From Pseudomonas entomophila (lineage in GTDB: Bacteria > Pseudomonadota > Gammaproteobacteria > Pseudomonadales > Pseudomonadaceae), in assembly GCF_018417595.1 (NCBI RefSeq), contig NZ_CP070982.1, positions 2,505,501 to 2,569,500 of the forward strand: 64,000 nt of DNA, in the 5' to 3' direction. Of the stretch, positions 50,494 to 62,496 are shown in pieces; the first letter of the stretch is position 1; each line of letters starts with the position of its first letter. The translations under genes and the position numbers were made by a program. The notes beneath the pieces were generated by a model that did not search any database, was not told the DNA's origin, and saw only the letters and a program-made list of their open reading frames with translations.

Positions 50494-51873
50494 TCACCGC
50501 AGGTTCTGCGATCGGGCCCAGTCTGTTGCGTCAGCCAACGTGCGCTCGAAGGCGCTGAAGATCGCTTCGATGTCGCCCTGCGTGGTAATCAACGGCGGGC
50601 AGAACGCGATCGTGTCGTAGAGGGCGCGAATGATCAGCCCATGCTTGTGGGCCTGTTTGAACACGTAGCCACCCAGTGCACCTTGCTGGGCGAACGGTTG
50701 GCCGGTGGCCTTGTTCGCAACCAGTTCGATCCCGCCCATCAGCCCGACGCCTCGGACGTTGCCGACCAGCGGGTGGTCTTCGAACGCGCGCAGGTGGCGC
50801 TGGAACATGGGGGCTAGGCGCTGGACATGGCCAACCAGGTCGCGCTCTTCGATGATGCGGATGTTTTCCAGCGCAATCGCGGTGGCGACGGGGTGGCCCG
50901 TGCAGGTCAGGCCATGGGCGAATGCCCCCAGGCGCTGGCTCTGGCTCACCAGTACATCGTTGATGGCATCGGACACCACCACGGCCGCCAGCGGCTGGTA
51001 GGAAGAGGTGGGCTGCTTGGAGAGCACCATGATGTCGGGCTGGATGTCGTACAGCTGAGCCCCGAACATCGTGCCCAGCCTGCCAAAACCGGTGACGATC
51101 TCGTCGATCACCACAAGAATGTCGTAGCGCCTGCACACTGCCTGGATCGCCGCCCAGTAGCCAGTGGGAGGAGGGATCACGCCGCCCGCTGCGATCACCG
51201 GTTCGCCGACGAAGGCGGCAATGCTTTCCGGCCCTTCGGCGAGGATGTAGCGCTCCAGTTCGTTCGCCAGGCGGGCCGAAAAGGCTTCCTGCGTTTCCCC
51301 TGGCCGGGCGAACCGGTAGAAGTTCGGGCACGTCAGGTGGTGAACAGGGATGGCCGGCAGGTCGAAGTCGCGATGAATCGAGGGGATGCCGGTAAGGCTC
51401 CCGGCAGCGATGGTGGCACCGTGATAGGCCTGCTGGCGAGAGATGAATTTCTTCTTGTGCGGTTTGCCCAGCGCGTTGTTCACGTACCACAGCATCTTCA
51501 CCACCGAGTCGTTGGCTTCGGAGTCTGAATTGGTGAAGAAAACATGGTTCAGGTCGCCCGGCGCCAGCTCGGCCAGCTTGGCGGCGAGCGCCGCCGCCGG
51601 GGCGTTGGTCTTGTGGCTGAAGCTGTGGTAGTAGGGCAGTTGCCTGAACTGCTCGACGGCGGCGTCGACCAGGCGCTTTTCACTGAAGCCCAAGGCAACG
51701 CTCCACAGGCCCGACATCGCCTCGATGTAGGCGTTGCCTTGCTCATCGAAGACCCGCACGCCGTCGCCGCCGGCGATCACGAGGGGGCCGATTTCCTGGT
51801 GCTGCGCCAGGTTGGTGTTGGGGTGTATGAATGAAGCCAAGTCATTCTGGATGGTTGAAGTGACGTTGCTCAT
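50494..51873 (-). CDS. Class III aminotransferase (SpuC/omega-transaminase type)
   Basis: A 459-residue PLP enzyme of fold type I. Motifs: 'GLWSVALGFSEKRLVDAA' and 'NHVFFTNSDSEANDSVVKM' for substrate and phosphate binding, 'LVVIDEIVTGFGRLG' with the PLP-ring Asp, and the Schiff-base Lys in 'IMVLSKQPTSSYQPLAAVV'. It resembles putrescine/beta-alanine--pyruvate transaminases of Pseudomonas. It would move an amino group from a polyamine or omega-amino acid to pyruvate, giving an aldehyde for the ALDH downstream in the pathway. The start at 51873 matches the family. Confidence 0.85.
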   Translation of the reverse strand: MSNVTSTIQNDLASFIHPNTNLAQHQEIGPLVIAGGDGVRVFDEQGNAYIEAMSGLWSVALGFSEKRLVDAAVEQFRQLPYYHSFSHKTNAPAAALAAKLAELAPGDLNHVFFTNSDSEANDSVVKMLWYVNNALGKPHKKKFISRQQAYHGATIAAGSLTGIPSIHRDFDLPAIPVHHLTCPNFYRFARPGETQEAFSARLANELERYILAEGPESIAAFVGEPVIAAGGVIPPPTGYWAAIQAVCRRYDILVVIDEIVTGFGRLGTMFGAQLYDIQPDIMVLSKQPTSSYQPLAAVVVSDAINDVLVSQSQRLGAFAHGLTCTGHPVATAIALENIRIIEERDLVGHVQRLAPMFQRHLRAFEDHPLVGNVRGVGLMGGIELVANKATGQPFAQQGALGGYVFKQAHKHGLIIRALYDTIAFCPPLITTQGDIEAIFSAFERTLADATDWARSQNLR

Positions 51874-51969
51874 TGGTGTGATTTCCTGCCACGGACGGGT
51901 TGTCGACTGCATGCGATGAGCCTGCATGCGGCGCTGTATCGATACAGGCCGCACCGCAGGCCCGTGCAG

Positions 51970-53223
51970 TTACTGGCTAAACGCTGCCGCGACCGATTCG
52001 CCGAAGGCTTTCAGGCCTTCTTCAAGCTGGTCGGTCGGGGTGTTCACCGGTGGCATCAGCTTGATGATTTCGCCGTTCGGGCCGCAGCGGTCGACCAGCA
52101 CACCCGCCTGCAGCACACGCTGCTGGGCATCCTTGGCGAATGCGACGTTGCCGCGACCGAAGTCGATGCCGGCGATCATGCCGCGACAGCGCGCGGAGGC
52201 GACGCCAGGAATTTCCGCGAAACCGGCGACCGCGCGCTCCATGGCCGCGCAGTTGGTGGCCAGCAACTTCAGGAACCACTCATCGCGCCAATAGCCGAGC
52301 GCGATCTGGGCCGTCAAGAAGGCCAGTTGGTTGCCGCGGAAGGTGCCGATGTGATCGCCCGGTTGCCACACATCCAGCCCGGCGCGAATCAACACGATCG
52401 CCATCGGCAGGCCGAAGCCGCCGATCGATTTGGCGCAGGTGATCAGGTCTGGCACCACCCCGGAGCGCTCGAAGCCGAAGAAGTCGCCGGTGCGCCCGCA
52501 GCCGGCCTGGATTTCGTCGCAGATGAGCAACACGCCGTGATCGCTGGTCCACTTGCGCAAGCGTTGCAGCCATTCGTTGGAAGCCGGGTAGACGCCGGCC
52601 TGGATCTGCACGGACTCGACGATCACCGCAGCTGGCAGCTCCGAGCCGCTGCCCTGGTCGTTGGCCAGGCGCTCGAGGAAGCCAATGCTGTCGAATTCGC
52701 CGTAGGGGCTGTCTTCGTACGGCACGAACGCCACGTCGGTGGAAAGCCCAGGGCCACGGCGAGTGCGGTTGCCGGTGACGGCCAGGGCGCCGGCGGTCAT
52801 TCCGTGGTAAGCCCCATAGAACGAGACGACCTTGGTACGCCCCGTCGCCTTGCGCGCTAGTTTCAACACCGCCTCGACGGCGTCGGCACCGGTCGGGCCG
52901 GTGAACTGCACCTTGTAGTCCCAGCCGCGTGGCTTGAACAGGTCGCGCTCGATCGCTTCGAGAAACTGGCGCTTGGTGGTGGTGTGCAGGTCGAGGGCGT
53001 GGGTCACGCCGTTGGACGACAGATACGCGATCAAGGCATCGCGCATGCGCGGGTCGTTGTGGCCGTAGTTCAGGGCTCCGGCGCCAGCGAAGAAGTCCAG
53101 GTACTCGCGGCCGTCTTCACCTCGGATCTTGCTGCCTTGGGCGGTATCGAACACCAGCGGCAAGTCACGGCAGTACATCCGCACGTTGGACTCGAGCCTT
53201 TCGAACGTCTCGATGTTGTTCAT
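51970..53223 (-). CDS. Class III aminotransferase, diaminobutyrate--2-oxoglutarate type
   Basis: A 417-residue PLP enzyme similar to EctB/DABA aminotransferases. Seen: 'FFAGAGALNYGHNDPRMRDALIAYL', 'VQFTGPTGADAVEAVLKLARKATGR', 'LLICDEIQAGCGRTGDFFGFER' with the PLP-ring Asp, and the Lys in 'LITCAKSIGGFGLPMA'. No ectA or ectC is near, so it probably serves catabolism of a diamine or diamino acid rather than ectoine synthesis. AAGAGGT precedes the ATG. Confidence 0.85.
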   Translation of the reverse strand: MNNIETFERLESNVRMYCRDLPLVFDTAQGSKIRGEDGREYLDFFAGAGALNYGHNDPRMRDALIAYLSSNGVTHALDLHTTTKRQFLEAIERDLFKPRGWDYKVQFTGPTGADAVEAVLKLARKATGRTKVVSFYGAYHGMTAGALAVTGNRTRRGPGLSTDVAFVPYEDSPYGEFDSIGFLERLANDQGSGSELPAAVIVESVQIQAGVYPASNEWLQRLRKWTSDHGVLLICDEIQAGCGRTGDFFGFERSGVVPDLITCAKSIGGFGLPMAIVLIRAGLDVWQPGDHIGTFRGNQLAFLTAQIALGYWRDEWFLKLLATNCAAMERAVAGFAEIPGVASARCRGMIAGIDFGRGNVAFAKDAQQRVLQAGVLVDRCGPNGEIIKLMPPVNTPTDQLEEGLKAFGESVAAAFSQ

Positions 53224-53269
53224 GCAAACCTCTTGAAAAAATGATCTGGGCTATCTGGGGCGTGGGCAG

Positions 53270-54694
53270 TCAGTGCTTGAACATCACGTGGCGAACCACG
53301 GTGTAGTCTTCCAACCCGTACATCGACAGGTCCTTGCCGTAGCCGGACAGCTTCACGCCGCCATGGGGCATCTCGCTCACCAGCATGAAGTGGGTGTTGA
53401 CCCAGGTGCAGCCGTATTGCAGGCGGGCGGCCAGGCGGTGGGCGCGCCCTACATCGGCGGTCCACACCGACGAGGCCAGGCCGTAGTCCGATTCATTGGC
53501 CCATGCCAGTGCCTGGGCTTCGTCTTCGAATGGCGTAACCGTCACCACCGGGCCGAAGATTTCACGGCACACCACCTCGTCCTCCTGTGTGGCGCCGGCC
53601 AGGACCGTCGGCTCGAAGAAGAAGCCGCCACCCGCAGCGCGCTTGCCGCCGGTGACCACCTCGATGTGAGGCAGTTCCTTGGCACGGTTCACGAAGCCCT
53701 CGACACGCTCCAGGTGCTCTTGGGTGATCAGCGGGCCCATCTCGGTCGCCGGGTCATCCTGAAGCCCGCACTTGATGCTGGACACGGCTTCGCCGAGCTT
53801 GCGCACGAACGCCGGGTACACCGCCTTCTGCACATAGAGGCGGCACGCGGCGGTGCAGTCCTGGCCGGCGTTGTAGAAGCCGAATGCGCGGATGCCTTCG
53901 ACGGCGGCGTCGATGTCGGCATCGTCGAAGATCAACACCGGCGCCTTGCCACCGAGTTCCATGTGCATCCGTTTGACGCTGTCGGCGGTGCCTTCGATGA
54001 TGCGGCTACCGGTGCGCACCGAGCCGGTCAGCGACACCATGCGTACCTGGGCGTGACTGGTCAGTGGCTCACCCACCGAGGCGCCGCAGCCGTGGACGAT
54101 GTTGACCACACCGGCGGGGAAGATGTCGGCGAGCAACTCGCCCAGTTTCAAGGTGCTCATCGGTGTGTGTTCCGACGGCTTGAGCACGACGGTGTTGCCG
54201 CCGGCCAAGGCCGGGCCCAGTTTCCAGGCCGCCATCAGCAGGGGGTAGTTCCACGGCGCGATGGAGGCGACCACGCCCACCGGGTCGCGGCGGATCATCG
54301 AGGTGTGGCCCGGGATGTACTCGCCCGCCGCCGAGCCCTGCAGGCAGCGCACGGCACCGGCAAAGAAGCGGAACACGTCGGATACGGCAGGCAGTTCATC
54401 CTGCAACACGGCGGTGAACGGCTTGCCGCAGTTGTCTGCCTCCAGGCGGGCAAACACCGGCGCCTGGGCGTCGATGCTGTCAGCGAGCTTGAGCAGCAGT
54501 GCCGCCCGGTCCTTGGGCGGTGTTTGCGACCAGGCATCGAAGGCCGCATCCGCGCTTTGCACCGCGGCATGGACCTGGGCACGGCTGGCTTCGGTGGTCT
54601 GTACCAGGACGCTGCCCAGGGACGGGTTGTACACGTCGAGGTTTTCGCCTTCGCCGGCCACCAGGGCACCGTTGATCAAGAGTTTGGTTTGCAT
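53270..54694 (-). CDS. Aldehyde dehydrogenase, gamma-aminobutyraldehyde type (PatD-like)
   Basis: A 474-residue NAD-dependent aldehyde dehydrogenase. The opening '[16 protein letters not shown]' is like PatD. The active site has Asn in '[19 protein letters not shown]', Glu in '[17 protein letters not shown]' and the catalytic Cys in '[16 protein letters not shown]'. It probably oxidises 4-aminobutyraldehyde or a homologue to the omega-amino acid, next to two aminotransferases that would produce such aldehydes. The start at 54694 is preferred over one five codons earlier. Confidence 0.87.
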   Translation of the reverse strand: MQTKLLINGALVAGEGENLDVYNPSLGSVLVQTTEASRAQVHAAVQSADAAFDAWSQTPPKDRAALLLKLADSIDAQAPVFARLEADNCGKPFTAVLQDELPAVSDVFRFFAGAVRCLQGSAAGEYIPGHTSMIRRDPVGVVASIAPWNYPLLMAAWKLGPALAGGNTVVLKPSEHTPMSTLKLGELLADIFPAGVVNIVHGCGASVGEPLTSHAQVRMVSLTGSVRTGSRIIEGTADSVKRMHMELGGKAPVLIFDDADIDAAVEGIRAFGFYNAGQDCTAACRLYVQKAVYPAFVRKLGEAVSSIKCGLQDDPATEMGPLITQEHLERVEGFVNRAKELPHIEVVTGGKRAAGGGFFFEPTVLAGATQEDEVVCREIFGPVVTVTPFEDEAQALAWANESDYGLASSVWTADVGRAHRLAARLQYGCTWVNTHFMLVSEMPHGGVKLSGYGKDLSMYGLEDYTVVRHVMFKH

Positions 54695-54773
54695 GTCGAT
54701 TCTCGCCATTGAACGGCAAGGCCAGGGCCTTGCCTTGTGGTTGTCGTCAGGGCATTCGATTGAAAGGTGGCCG

Positions 54774-56105
54774 CTACGCCAGCGCGTCAGGCACTGGGTT
54801 GCGGAAGAAGCTGGTCCGGCAGGCGAGGTAAACCGCGCCCAGGGCGAGCCAGCTACAACCCATGATCAGTGCGTCTTTATCCAGGCTGGCCAGCATCCAG
54901 CCGGCCGTGACCAGGCCGATGAGTGGGAAGAGCACGCCGCGTAGCAGGCCAGCCCCGTCCTTGACGCGTGCGTCGAAGGTGAGCCGCAACGCGCAGAGGT
55001 TGACGGCGGTGAAGGCCAGAAAAGCGCCGAAATTGACCAGGGACGTCGCGGTGGCGATCGTCAGGCCAAAACCTGCGGTGCCGAAAATGCCGCAGAGCAG
55101 GATGTTGAAGACCGGGGTCTTGTAGCGAGGGTGCAACGCCCCGAACAGCTTGCGTGGCAGTTGGTTGTCCCGGCCGAGGGCGTACAGCAGCCGGCCCACG
55201 CTGGCCTGGAATGACATGCCTGCGGCGAAGTGGGCGATGATGATCCCCGCCAGGACCACGGCGAAGAACAGGTCGCCGCCGATCATGCGGGCGATCTCGA
55301 AGGCAGCTCCGTCCACGAACTCGAAGGTGGGGGAGGGGTGCGCCAGGTACATGAAGTACGAGGAGCCGACGTAGACCGCCCCGCCGGTCAACGCGACCAG
55401 CAGGATGGCGCGCGGCAGTGTGCGGCCCGGGTCGCGGGTTTCCTCGCTGAGCGTGGACAGCGCGTCAAAGCCCAGGAACGAGTACGCGGCAATGGCGGCG
55501 CCGGCCATGCTGGTGGCGAAGGGCACATCCTGGTTGAAGAACGGCTTGGCCGACAACAGCCCGCCAGGGCCGTTGGCCGCGACGATGTAGTGCACGCACA
55601 GGCCGATGAACACGACGATGATGGCCAGTTGCGCGACCATCAACAGCACGTTGAAACGGTTGGCAACCTGGATACCCAGCACGTTCAGCAGCGAGGTGGA
55701 GACGATGAACCCGACGATCCACACCCACTGCGGCACTTCTGGAAACGCCATGTTGAGGTAGCTCGCGCCGAGCAGCCAGATCAGCATCGGGATGAAGAAG
55801 TAATCGAGCAGGGCGGCCCAGCCCACCATGAAGCCGAGGTTGGCGCTGAGCATCTTGCGGGTATAGGTGTAGGCCGACCCGGCCACCGGGAACACCCTGA
55901 CCAGCCGGCCATAGCTCAACGCCGTGAACACCACGCCGGTCGCTGCGATCAGGTAGGCCATCGCCGTGGTGTTGCCACTGGCCTGCGAGATCACGCCATA
56001 GGTGCCGAAGACGATCAACGGGGCGAGGAAGGCCAGGCCGAACAGCAGGACCGAAAACGGGCCCAGGGTGCGCTTCAGCGAAGCGCTGGGGGTTGATTCG
56101 CTCAT
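54774..56105 (-). CDS. APC-family amino acid/polyamine permease
   Basis: A 443-residue inner-membrane carrier with 12 predicted helices. It opens '[36 protein letters not shown]' and has '[30 protein letters not shown]', as in PuuP/YeeF-type importers. It probably brings in the amine or amino acid used by the adjacent enzymes. Only 12 bp separate it from the Fe-alcohol dehydrogenase gene upstream. Confidence 0.85.
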   Translation of the reverse strand: MSESTPSASLKRTLGPFSVLLFGLAFLAPLIVFGTYGVISQASGNTTAMAYLIAATGVVFTALSYGRLVRVFPVAGSAYTYTRKMLSANLGFMVGWAALLDYFFIPMLIWLLGASYLNMAFPEVPQWVWIVGFIVSTSLLNVLGIQVANRFNVLLMVAQLAIIVVFIGLCVHYIVAANGPGGLLSAKPFFNQDVPFATSMAGAAIAAYSFLGFDALSTLSEETRDPGRTLPRAILLVALTGGAVYVGSSYFMYLAHPSPTFEFVDGAAFEIARMIGGDLFFAVVLAGIIIAHFAAGMSFQASVGRLLYALGRDNQLPRKLFGALHPRYKTPVFNILLCGIFGTAGFGLTIATATSLVNFGAFLAFTAVNLCALRLTFDARVKDGAGLLRGVLFPLIGLVTAGWMLASLDKDALIMGCSWLALGAVYLACRTSFFRNPVPDALA

Positions 56106-56117
56106 GACTGGCAGCCC

Positions 56118-57275
<1,158 letters not shown>

Positions 57276-57492
57276 ACGTACCTCTTGCTCAATTGTTGTC
57301 ATTGTTGAAAGGGCAGTAGAGGAGCACTTGCGCCAGGCCGTGGATAACAGCTCGAGCGGGTGATGTGTGGCCTGGCATTTCGCGCAAGCCAGCATTTTGT
57401 TGTTCTGGGTTTTGCTTGAACCTGTGGTCAAATGCCTCCTTCGGGGGGAAAGAGGGGCGGCCAAGCTGCACGCCCCTGAAAGGGTGATCGTG

Positions 57493-58368
57493 CTACAGCA
57501 TGTGTCCTGCCAGCAGGGACAGCAGCGTGCCGGACAGGCAAGGCGGGAAGTCGTGCCCCATCCCGGGCAGCAGCACCAGGCTGGAACCACGGATAGCTGC
57601 AGCCGTGGCGTACCCGCCGCTGGTCGCGACCATGAGATCTTCATCGCCATGGATGACCAGGGTCCGGCAACGAATCCGTTGCAGTTCCTGGGTGCGGTCG
57701 CCGGAATTGATGATCGCGCCGATCTGCCTGGCCGTGCCGATGTTGCTGGCCTCGCCACCGCCTCGCTCCCAGGCCAACAGGGCATAGTCACGGAAGGCGG
57801 GCTCATTCCACTCCAGGGGCGAGCCGATCAGGCGCATGATGTCCAGGTAGTCGCGAACGCTTTCCTGCTCGCTGCGCGGCGGGCGGCGCAGCAGCTGCCG
57901 AATGGATTTCAACGCCGGCTGGCCGACGCGCAGCGATCCGGTGGTCGAGAAGATCGAGGTGAGCGTCCTGATACGCTCGGGGTAACGGGCAGCGAGGGTC
58001 TGGGCGATCATGCCGCCCATCGACATACCCACCACGTGCGCCGTTGCCAGGTTCAGGCCGTTCATGAGCCCGATCACGTCGTTGGCCATGTCACCCAGGT
58101 CATAGCCGGGGGTGCGCTTGCGCAAGAACTGCTGCATGGCCGTGGGAGGCACCACGTCGGTGAAGAACGACCGGCCCGAGTCTCGGTTGTCCAGCGTGAT
58201 GACGCGAAACCCCCTCTCGACGAGGCCGGCGATGATCGGTTGCGGCCAGTAGGTCAATTGCAGCCCCAGGCCGACGATGAGCATCACCGCTGGCGCTGAT
58301 TCGGACCCGTGGCTGCGATAGCAAAGGGGGCGCTCGCCAGGCAGTTCGCAGAAGCGATCGGGGCTCAT
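57493..58368 (-). CDS. Alpha/beta hydrolase (probable esterase/lactonase)
   Basis: A 291-residue alpha/beta-hydrolase. The nucleophile elbow is '[19 protein letters not shown]' with Ser in GMSMGG, the oxyanion region '[13 protein letters not shown]', the acid likely Asp in '[11 protein letters not shown]' and the His in 'GMGHDFPP'. It overlaps the monooxygenase gene by 4 bp. It would therefore hydrolyse the ester or lactone made by that enzyme. Confidence 0.85.
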   Translation of the reverse strand: MSPDRFCELPGERPLCYRSHGSESAPAVMLIVGLGLQLTYWPQPIIAGLVERGFRVITLDNRDSGRSFFTDVVPPTAMQQFLRKRTPGYDLGDMANDVIGLMNGLNLATAHVVGMSMGGMIAQTLAARYPERIRTLTSIFSTTGSLRVGQPALKSIRQLLRRPPRSEQESVRDYLDIMRLIGSPLEWNEPAFRDYALLAWERGGGEASNIGTARQIGAIINSGDRTQELQRIRCRTLVIHGDEDLMVATSGGYATAAAIRGSSLVLLPGMGHDFPPCLSGTLLSLLAGHML

Positions 58369-59891
58369 CCGCGGCTACCCTGTTGTTGCAGCTCGACGTT
58401 CGCGCGCAGGGGCGTGCTGGGTACGGAGGAGAACGCCAGGCACTTGTCAGCCACAGCGCCGCGGCGCAGGAGTTTGGTATCGCGGAAGTAGTCCATCGAC
58501 ATCACCCAGGGCTCGCTTGGCCCTTGGCGCGGAATGCTGTCCAAGGCGCGTTGCACATAACCGGCACCGAAATCCAGCAGAGGACGGGTCTGGATACCGT
58601 CTGGCGCCCGGGGTTCGCAAACGTTGTAGCCGTGGTTGTCCATGAAACCCAGCAAGCGACAGAAGTGATCGCACAGCAGGCACACTTTCAGGGTCCAGGA
58701 GGAGTTGGTGTAGCCCACCGCGAACGCGAAGTTGGGTACACCGGATAGCATGGTTCCTTTGTAGGCGAGAGTGTCGCTCAGCACCACTGGCTTATCGTCC
58801 TTGTACAGACTGATCCCCCCGAACATCTGCACATTCAGCCCCGTGGCGGTAATTACGATGTCAGCTTCCAACGCCTTGCCGGATTTCAGCAACAGGCCGG
58901 ATTCGGTGAACCGCTCGATATGGTCGGTGACGATGTCGGCCTTACCCGCGCTGATCGCCTTGAACAGATCGCCTTCAGGTACCGTGCACAAGCGCTGGTC
59001 CCAAGGGTTGTAGGGCGGATTGAAATGGACGTCGACCGGGTAGCCTTTCGGCAGCTCCTTGCGCGTCAGCCACAGCAGCAATTTGCGGGAAAGCTTGGGG
59101 AAGCGCTGGCAGAAGGCCCAGAAGGCCAGGGTGATCCTGGCGTTCTTGTAGCGTGTCAGAGAGTAAGCGGTTTGCTCGGGCAGGACCTTGCGCAGAAACG
59201 CCGCAATCGCATCATTGGCTGGTTGGTTGATGATGTAGGAGGGCGTACGCTGCAGCATGGTGATGCTGGCGACTTTGTCCGCCATCGCCGGAATCAGGGT
59301 CACTGCCGTCGCGCCGCTGCCGATCACTACGACACGTTTGCCCGTGTAATCCAGGTTCTCTGGCCAGTGTTGCGGATGAACGATCTGCCCCTTGAACTGT
59401 TCGGCTCCCTCGAAGCGGGGGCTGAATCCTTGGTCGTACCTGTAGTAGCCGCCCGCGCTGAACAGCCAGCGACATTCGATTGTGCGGGCCTGCCCCAGGT
59501 GACCGTCCTCCACCCGCACCGCCCACAAGCCCTTATCCGTTTGCCAGTTCGCCGAGATGACTTTCTGCTTGTACTGGATCAAGGATTCCAGCTCATGCTC
59601 GTCGATCGCTTCACGCAGGTACTCGAGAATGTCTGCGGCGTCCGCCAGGGATTTCGCCTTGGTCCAGGGCTTGAAGTCGAAGCCGAAGGTGTACAGGTCG
59701 GAGTCCGAGCGGATGCCGGGATAGCGGAACAGGTCCCAGGTGCCGCCCATTCGCTCACGGGACTCGAGAATCGTGAAGGTCTTGTGAGGCTGATGGCGTC
59801 GCAGATAGGCGGCCGCGCCGATGCCAGACACACCGGCTCCCATGATCAATATATCGAGTGGCTCAACCGGAAGAGCAGTGTGCGAGGACAT
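58365..59891 (-). CDS. Baeyer-Villiger-type flavin monooxygenase
   Basis: A 508-residue FAD/NADPH monooxygenase. FAD site '[17 protein letters not shown]' near residue 14; the Baeyer-Villiger fingerprint F-x-G-x3-H-x3-W-P is met exactly by '[12 protein letters not shown]' (near 165); NADPH site '[17 protein letters not shown]'. It should insert oxygen beside a ketone carbonyl to give an ester or lactone. Start 59891 has GGGAAG just upstream; an ATG four codons earlier is possible. A TetR-type operator lies 32-52 bp before the start. Confidence 0.88.
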   Translation of the reverse strand: MSSHTALPVEPLDILIMGAGVSGIGAAAYLRRHQPHKTFTILESRERMGGTWDLFRYPGIRSDSDLYTFGFDFKPWTKAKSLADAADILEYLREAIDEHELESLIQYKQKVISANWQTDKGLWAVRVEDGHLGQARTIECRWLFSAGGYYRYDQGFSPRFEGAEQFKGQIVHPQHWPENLDYTGKRVVVIGSGATAVTLIPAMADKVASITMLQRTPSYIINQPANDAIAAFLRKVLPEQTAYSLTRYKNARITLAFWAFCQRFPKLSRKLLLWLTRKELPKGYPVDVHFNPPYNPWDQRLCTVPEGDLFKAISAGKADIVTDHIERFTESGLLLKSGKALEADIVITATGLNVQMFGGISLYKDDKPVVLSDTLAYKGTMLSGVPNFAFAVGYTNSSWTLKVCLLCDHFCRLLGFMDNHGYNVCEPRAPDGIQTRPLLDFGAGYVQRALDSIPRQGPSEPWVMSMDYFRDTKLLRRGAVADKCLAFSSVPSTPLRANVELQQQGSRG

Positions 59892-59922
59892 AGGGCTTCC
59901 CATTATTGTGTTATAGGGCTGA

Positions 59923-59943
59923 TCTTTTGACTTGATCATTTGA
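59923..59943. promoter_or_regulatory. TetR operator 1 (before the monooxygenase operon)
   Basis: TCTTTTGA (59923) and TCATTTGA (59936) are two TCAWWTGA-like boxes, the first with one mismatch, 13 bp apart. The same arrangement occurs at 60989 and 63522. The TetR protein encoded at 60193 is the likely binder. Confidence 0.6.
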
Positions 59944-60192
59944 CCATGATGAGACGACAGATTACCCGGGGCAAGGTGCAAAATGCACCGAGAAGCAATT
60001 TTTTTGGGACGATTTGAACCTGGTGGGATTGGGGTAGGGGGTATTGCGCGTCGGACGACTCCAGGTTTTGGCGTCGTTATGACAGGGCGTATGTGGGTTT
60101 GTGTGGGAAGAGGCGACAGTCCGTTTGTCTGTCAGACCCTATGGATACCGGATTGCCGTGTCACACCGGACCACGGCAATCTGAATGACGTC

Positions 60193-60771
60193 TCAGTAGC
60201 TGGCCACCAGCAGCTTAACCGCCTGGCAAGCCGTTTCTGTCTCAGCCTCCAGGCGTTCGAGGTTGCCGTGGGCGGTCCAGGAGAGAAGCAAACCATCGAA
60301 AAGGTTGATGAGCAGCCGACTGACTGTGGTGAGTGCGGCCTGATCCAGCGCATCGCCGGTCGCCTTCTGGATGGCCTGTTGGGTGGCTTCGATGGAAACG
60401 GTATAGATCTTCGCTGCCATTTCCGGGTCATTGCGCAGGTTCCAGAAGAACAGCTCGAACTGGGTTATGGCCCGCTCGGGGTGTGCGATGAACCACTTGA
60501 CCAACTGGCGCAGCATTTCCCCTACCGATTCGGCAGGGAGAGCGTTTGCCGGAGCCTGCAGCGATCGCTGCGGCATGTTGATCAAGGACTCGTAGACCGC
60601 ATAGAACAAGTCTTCCTTGGTGTGAAAAACGTAATGCAGCGAGGCCAGCGGCGAATCTGCCGCTGCCGCGATGCGCCGCGTCGTGGCGTTGGCTATGCCG
60701 TGTTCTGCGATCACCTTGATGGTCGCTTCAATGAAATCCTGTCTGCGTTCTTCCGCGCCTATCCGAGCCAT
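60193..60771 (-). CDS. TetR-family transcriptional regulator
   Basis: A 192-residue repressor. The N-terminal HTH is 'RRQDFIEATIKVIAEHGIANATTRRIAAAADSPLASLHYVF' (residues ~9-49), where 'SLHYVFHTKEDLF' is the recognition helix region. The C-terminal ligand domain is about 130 residues. It lies between operators 1 and 2, each containing phased TCAWWTGA boxes. It is therefore the likely regulator of the monooxygenase/hydrolase/dehydrogenase operon, the PhyH gene, the DUF1329 gene and itself. The 301-bp gap between it and the monooxygenase start holds only operator 1. Confidence 0.88.
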   Translation of the reverse strand: MARIGAEERRQDFIEATIKVIAEHGIANATTRRIAAAADSPLASLHYVFHTKEDLFYAVYESLINMPQRSLQAPANALPAESVGEMLRQLVKWFIAHPERAITQFELFFWNLRNDPEMAAKIYTVSIEATQQAIQKATGDALDQAALTTVSRLLINLFDGLLLSWTAHGNLERLEAETETACQAVKLLVASY

Positions 60772-60988
60772 TCAGCGTTCTCCCCTTTTGGCCTTGCGCC
60801 AGCCGCCGGGTCCGGCGTCGGCGGTGACGAATGCTATCGCAAAGTCATGGCCCAATCCATGAGATGAGTCGATGCAACCCTTTCCGTCTGCGGTCTTGCC
60901 GTCGGTATGTGGCCATTGCCCAGAGGCAGATGCTGACTGCCGTACCTCACCGAGGCCGGGGCAGTGGCGAGGGGGTAAAAAAACCAGA

Positions 60989-61009
60989 TCAAATGACTTG
61001 ATCAAATGA
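60989..61009. promoter_or_regulatory. TetR operator 2 (between tetR and the PhyH gene)
   Basis: Two exact TCAAATGA boxes at 60989 and 61002 lie 13 bp apart. The rest of the 388-bp gap between the divergent genes has no recognised gene. Confidence 0.6.
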
Positions 61010-61159
61010 CTATATTCAATAATCATGGCAATGCCGAGCAGATTATTTCGGGCTTCGGCAGCGGCATAAGAGGTTGCTGTGGTGGTTGCGCCGGTGGGAC
61101 GAGGCGGTTGCCCGGGCTCGCTGGATAGAACAATGAAAAACCGGACAGGTAGAAGGCAG

Positions 61160-62047
61160 ATGGATACACAAAAACTCTCGACGGTCAGCAGTGATGCGTC
61201 GGTGGAACAAGTGGTGGAAATCATTCGGCGTGACGGCGGGGTCATCATTGCTGATTTCGTCTCGCCAGAGACGCTCAAGTGCCTCACCGAAGAGCTGGAC
61301 ACCTACTTGAATGTCACGCCCTGCGGAGAAGACCCCTATTTCGCAGGCATGCAGACCCGTCGTATCGGTCGCATCATCGGGCGAAGCGACACGGCGGTGG
61401 AGGTGGCACTTAACCCGTTGTTCATCGGCGCGGCCAGGCAGATCCTGCAGACACCGACCCATGTCTGGGTGGGCAGCGACCGCATCGAGATGGCACCTGA
61501 CATTCAACTCAGCATTACCCAGGCCATTCAGATCGGCCCGGGCCAAGGCCTTCAGCCCCTGCACCGCGACGATGCCACCTCGCTGTGGCGACATCCCCAG
61601 TTCGGGCGCGAGGCCCGCCTGCAGATCATGCTGGCCATCTCGGACTTCACCGAAGAGAACGGTGCCACGCGCGTTATTCCAGGCAGTCATCAATGGGATG
61701 ACGAGCGCGGGCCGACCCAGGAAGAAACCATCGCCGCCGAGATGAAAGCAGGCTCTGCGCTGTTGTGGCTGGGGTCGGTCTATCACGGCGGTGGCGCCAA
61801 TACCACAGCGTCTCCTCGTACTGGTCTGACCATGGCCTACGACTTGGCCATCCTGCGCCTCGAAGAAAATCACTTCCTTTCCATTCCCATTGAACGGGTT
61901 CGCCAGCTCCCCGCAGAAATGCAACGCCTGCTGGGCTGGAGTGTGAGCTCCACGCTGCTGGGCTGGGTGGAAATTGATGGCCAGATGCGAGACCCACAAG
62001 AGCTCTTGGGCATGCCTGCGTTTTCCGAGGCGGGAAAAGGCTTCTGA
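61160..62047 (+). CDS. Phytanoyl-CoA dioxygenase (PhyH)-family oxygenase
   Basis: A 295-residue Fe(II)/2-oxoglutarate-type oxygenase. The iron ligands can be placed at H135 and D137 ('PLHRDDATSLW') and H209 ('SVYHGGGANTT'), with R220 in 'SPRTGLTMAY' to hold the 2-oxo acid. The substrate is unknown; hydroxylation next to a carboxyl or ring is usual. AGAAGG lies 5-6 nt before the ATG at 61160. It is divergent from tetR across operator 2, so it should be in the same regulon as the monooxygenase. Confidence 0.83.
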   Translation: MDTQKLSTVSSDASVEQVVEIIRRDGGVIIADFVSPETLKCLTEELDTYLNVTPCGEDPYFAGMQTRRIGRIIGRSDTAVEVALNPLFIGAARQILQTPTHVWVGSDRIEMAPDIQLSITQAIQIGPGQGLQPLHRDDATSLWRHPQFGREARLQIMLAISDFTEENGATRVIPGSHQWDDERGPTQEETIAAEMKAGSALLWLGSVYHGGGANTTASPRTGLTMAYDLAILRLEENHFLSIPIERVRQLPAEMQRLLGWSVSSTLLGWVEIDGQMRDPQELLGMPAFSEAGKGF

Positions 62048-62118
62048 GCCCCTGAGTTTGCACAGCCTGCTGCGTATTGAATTTCTGCCCTTTTGGGCGC
62101 AACCAAGGAGATGACACC

Positions 62119-62334
62119 ATGGCGTTCTCAATCGACTCGAAAGTTGGCGAGCTGCTGGATAACAGCACTACGAGCCAGATCCTTGAAAAGCACCTGCCCG
62201 GTGTGGGTAAACACCCACAAATTGGCATGGCCCGTGGCTTTGCCTTAGTGACGGCGGCGAAATATTCTGGCGGGTTTATTTCTCAGGAAACGCTGAATAA
62301 AATCGACAGCGACCTGAGGTCTCTGGTCGACTAA
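62119..62334 (+). CDS. Small protein of unknown function, 71 residues
   Basis: AAGGAG lies 9 nt before the ATG. The peptide 'SKVGELLDNSTTSQILEKHLPGV' followed by 'HPQIGMARGFALVTAAKY' and 'LNKIDSDLRSLVD' looks like a compact three-helix domain. Similar ~70-residue domains are, as far as I recall, found fused to the ends of larger hydrolases; here it stands alone, 71 bp after the PhyH gene. It may be a partner or substrate-binding module of a neighbour; unknown. Confidence 0.7.
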   Translation: MAFSIDSKVGELLDNSTTSQILEKHLPGVGKHPQIGMARGFALVTAAKYSGGFISQETLNKIDSDLRSLVD

Positions 62335-62496
62335 TCACGGCCATGCTGACCTGCTCGTATAACTTTAGTTACCGGTGCAGGTCAAATAATTCAGCCCGTA
62401 TTTCCCCGCTGATCGGGTTTGCAATAGTCGTCCGATTGGCTGCCGATTTCGACGTGCAGTGTGATGTCGATCCTCAGATTGAGAGAGGCTGTTCTC

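Noticed and set aside
57276..57492. Sigma54 promoter before the Fe-alcohol dehydrogenase
   Set aside because: GG and GC pairs are present, but none has the 10-bp spacing.
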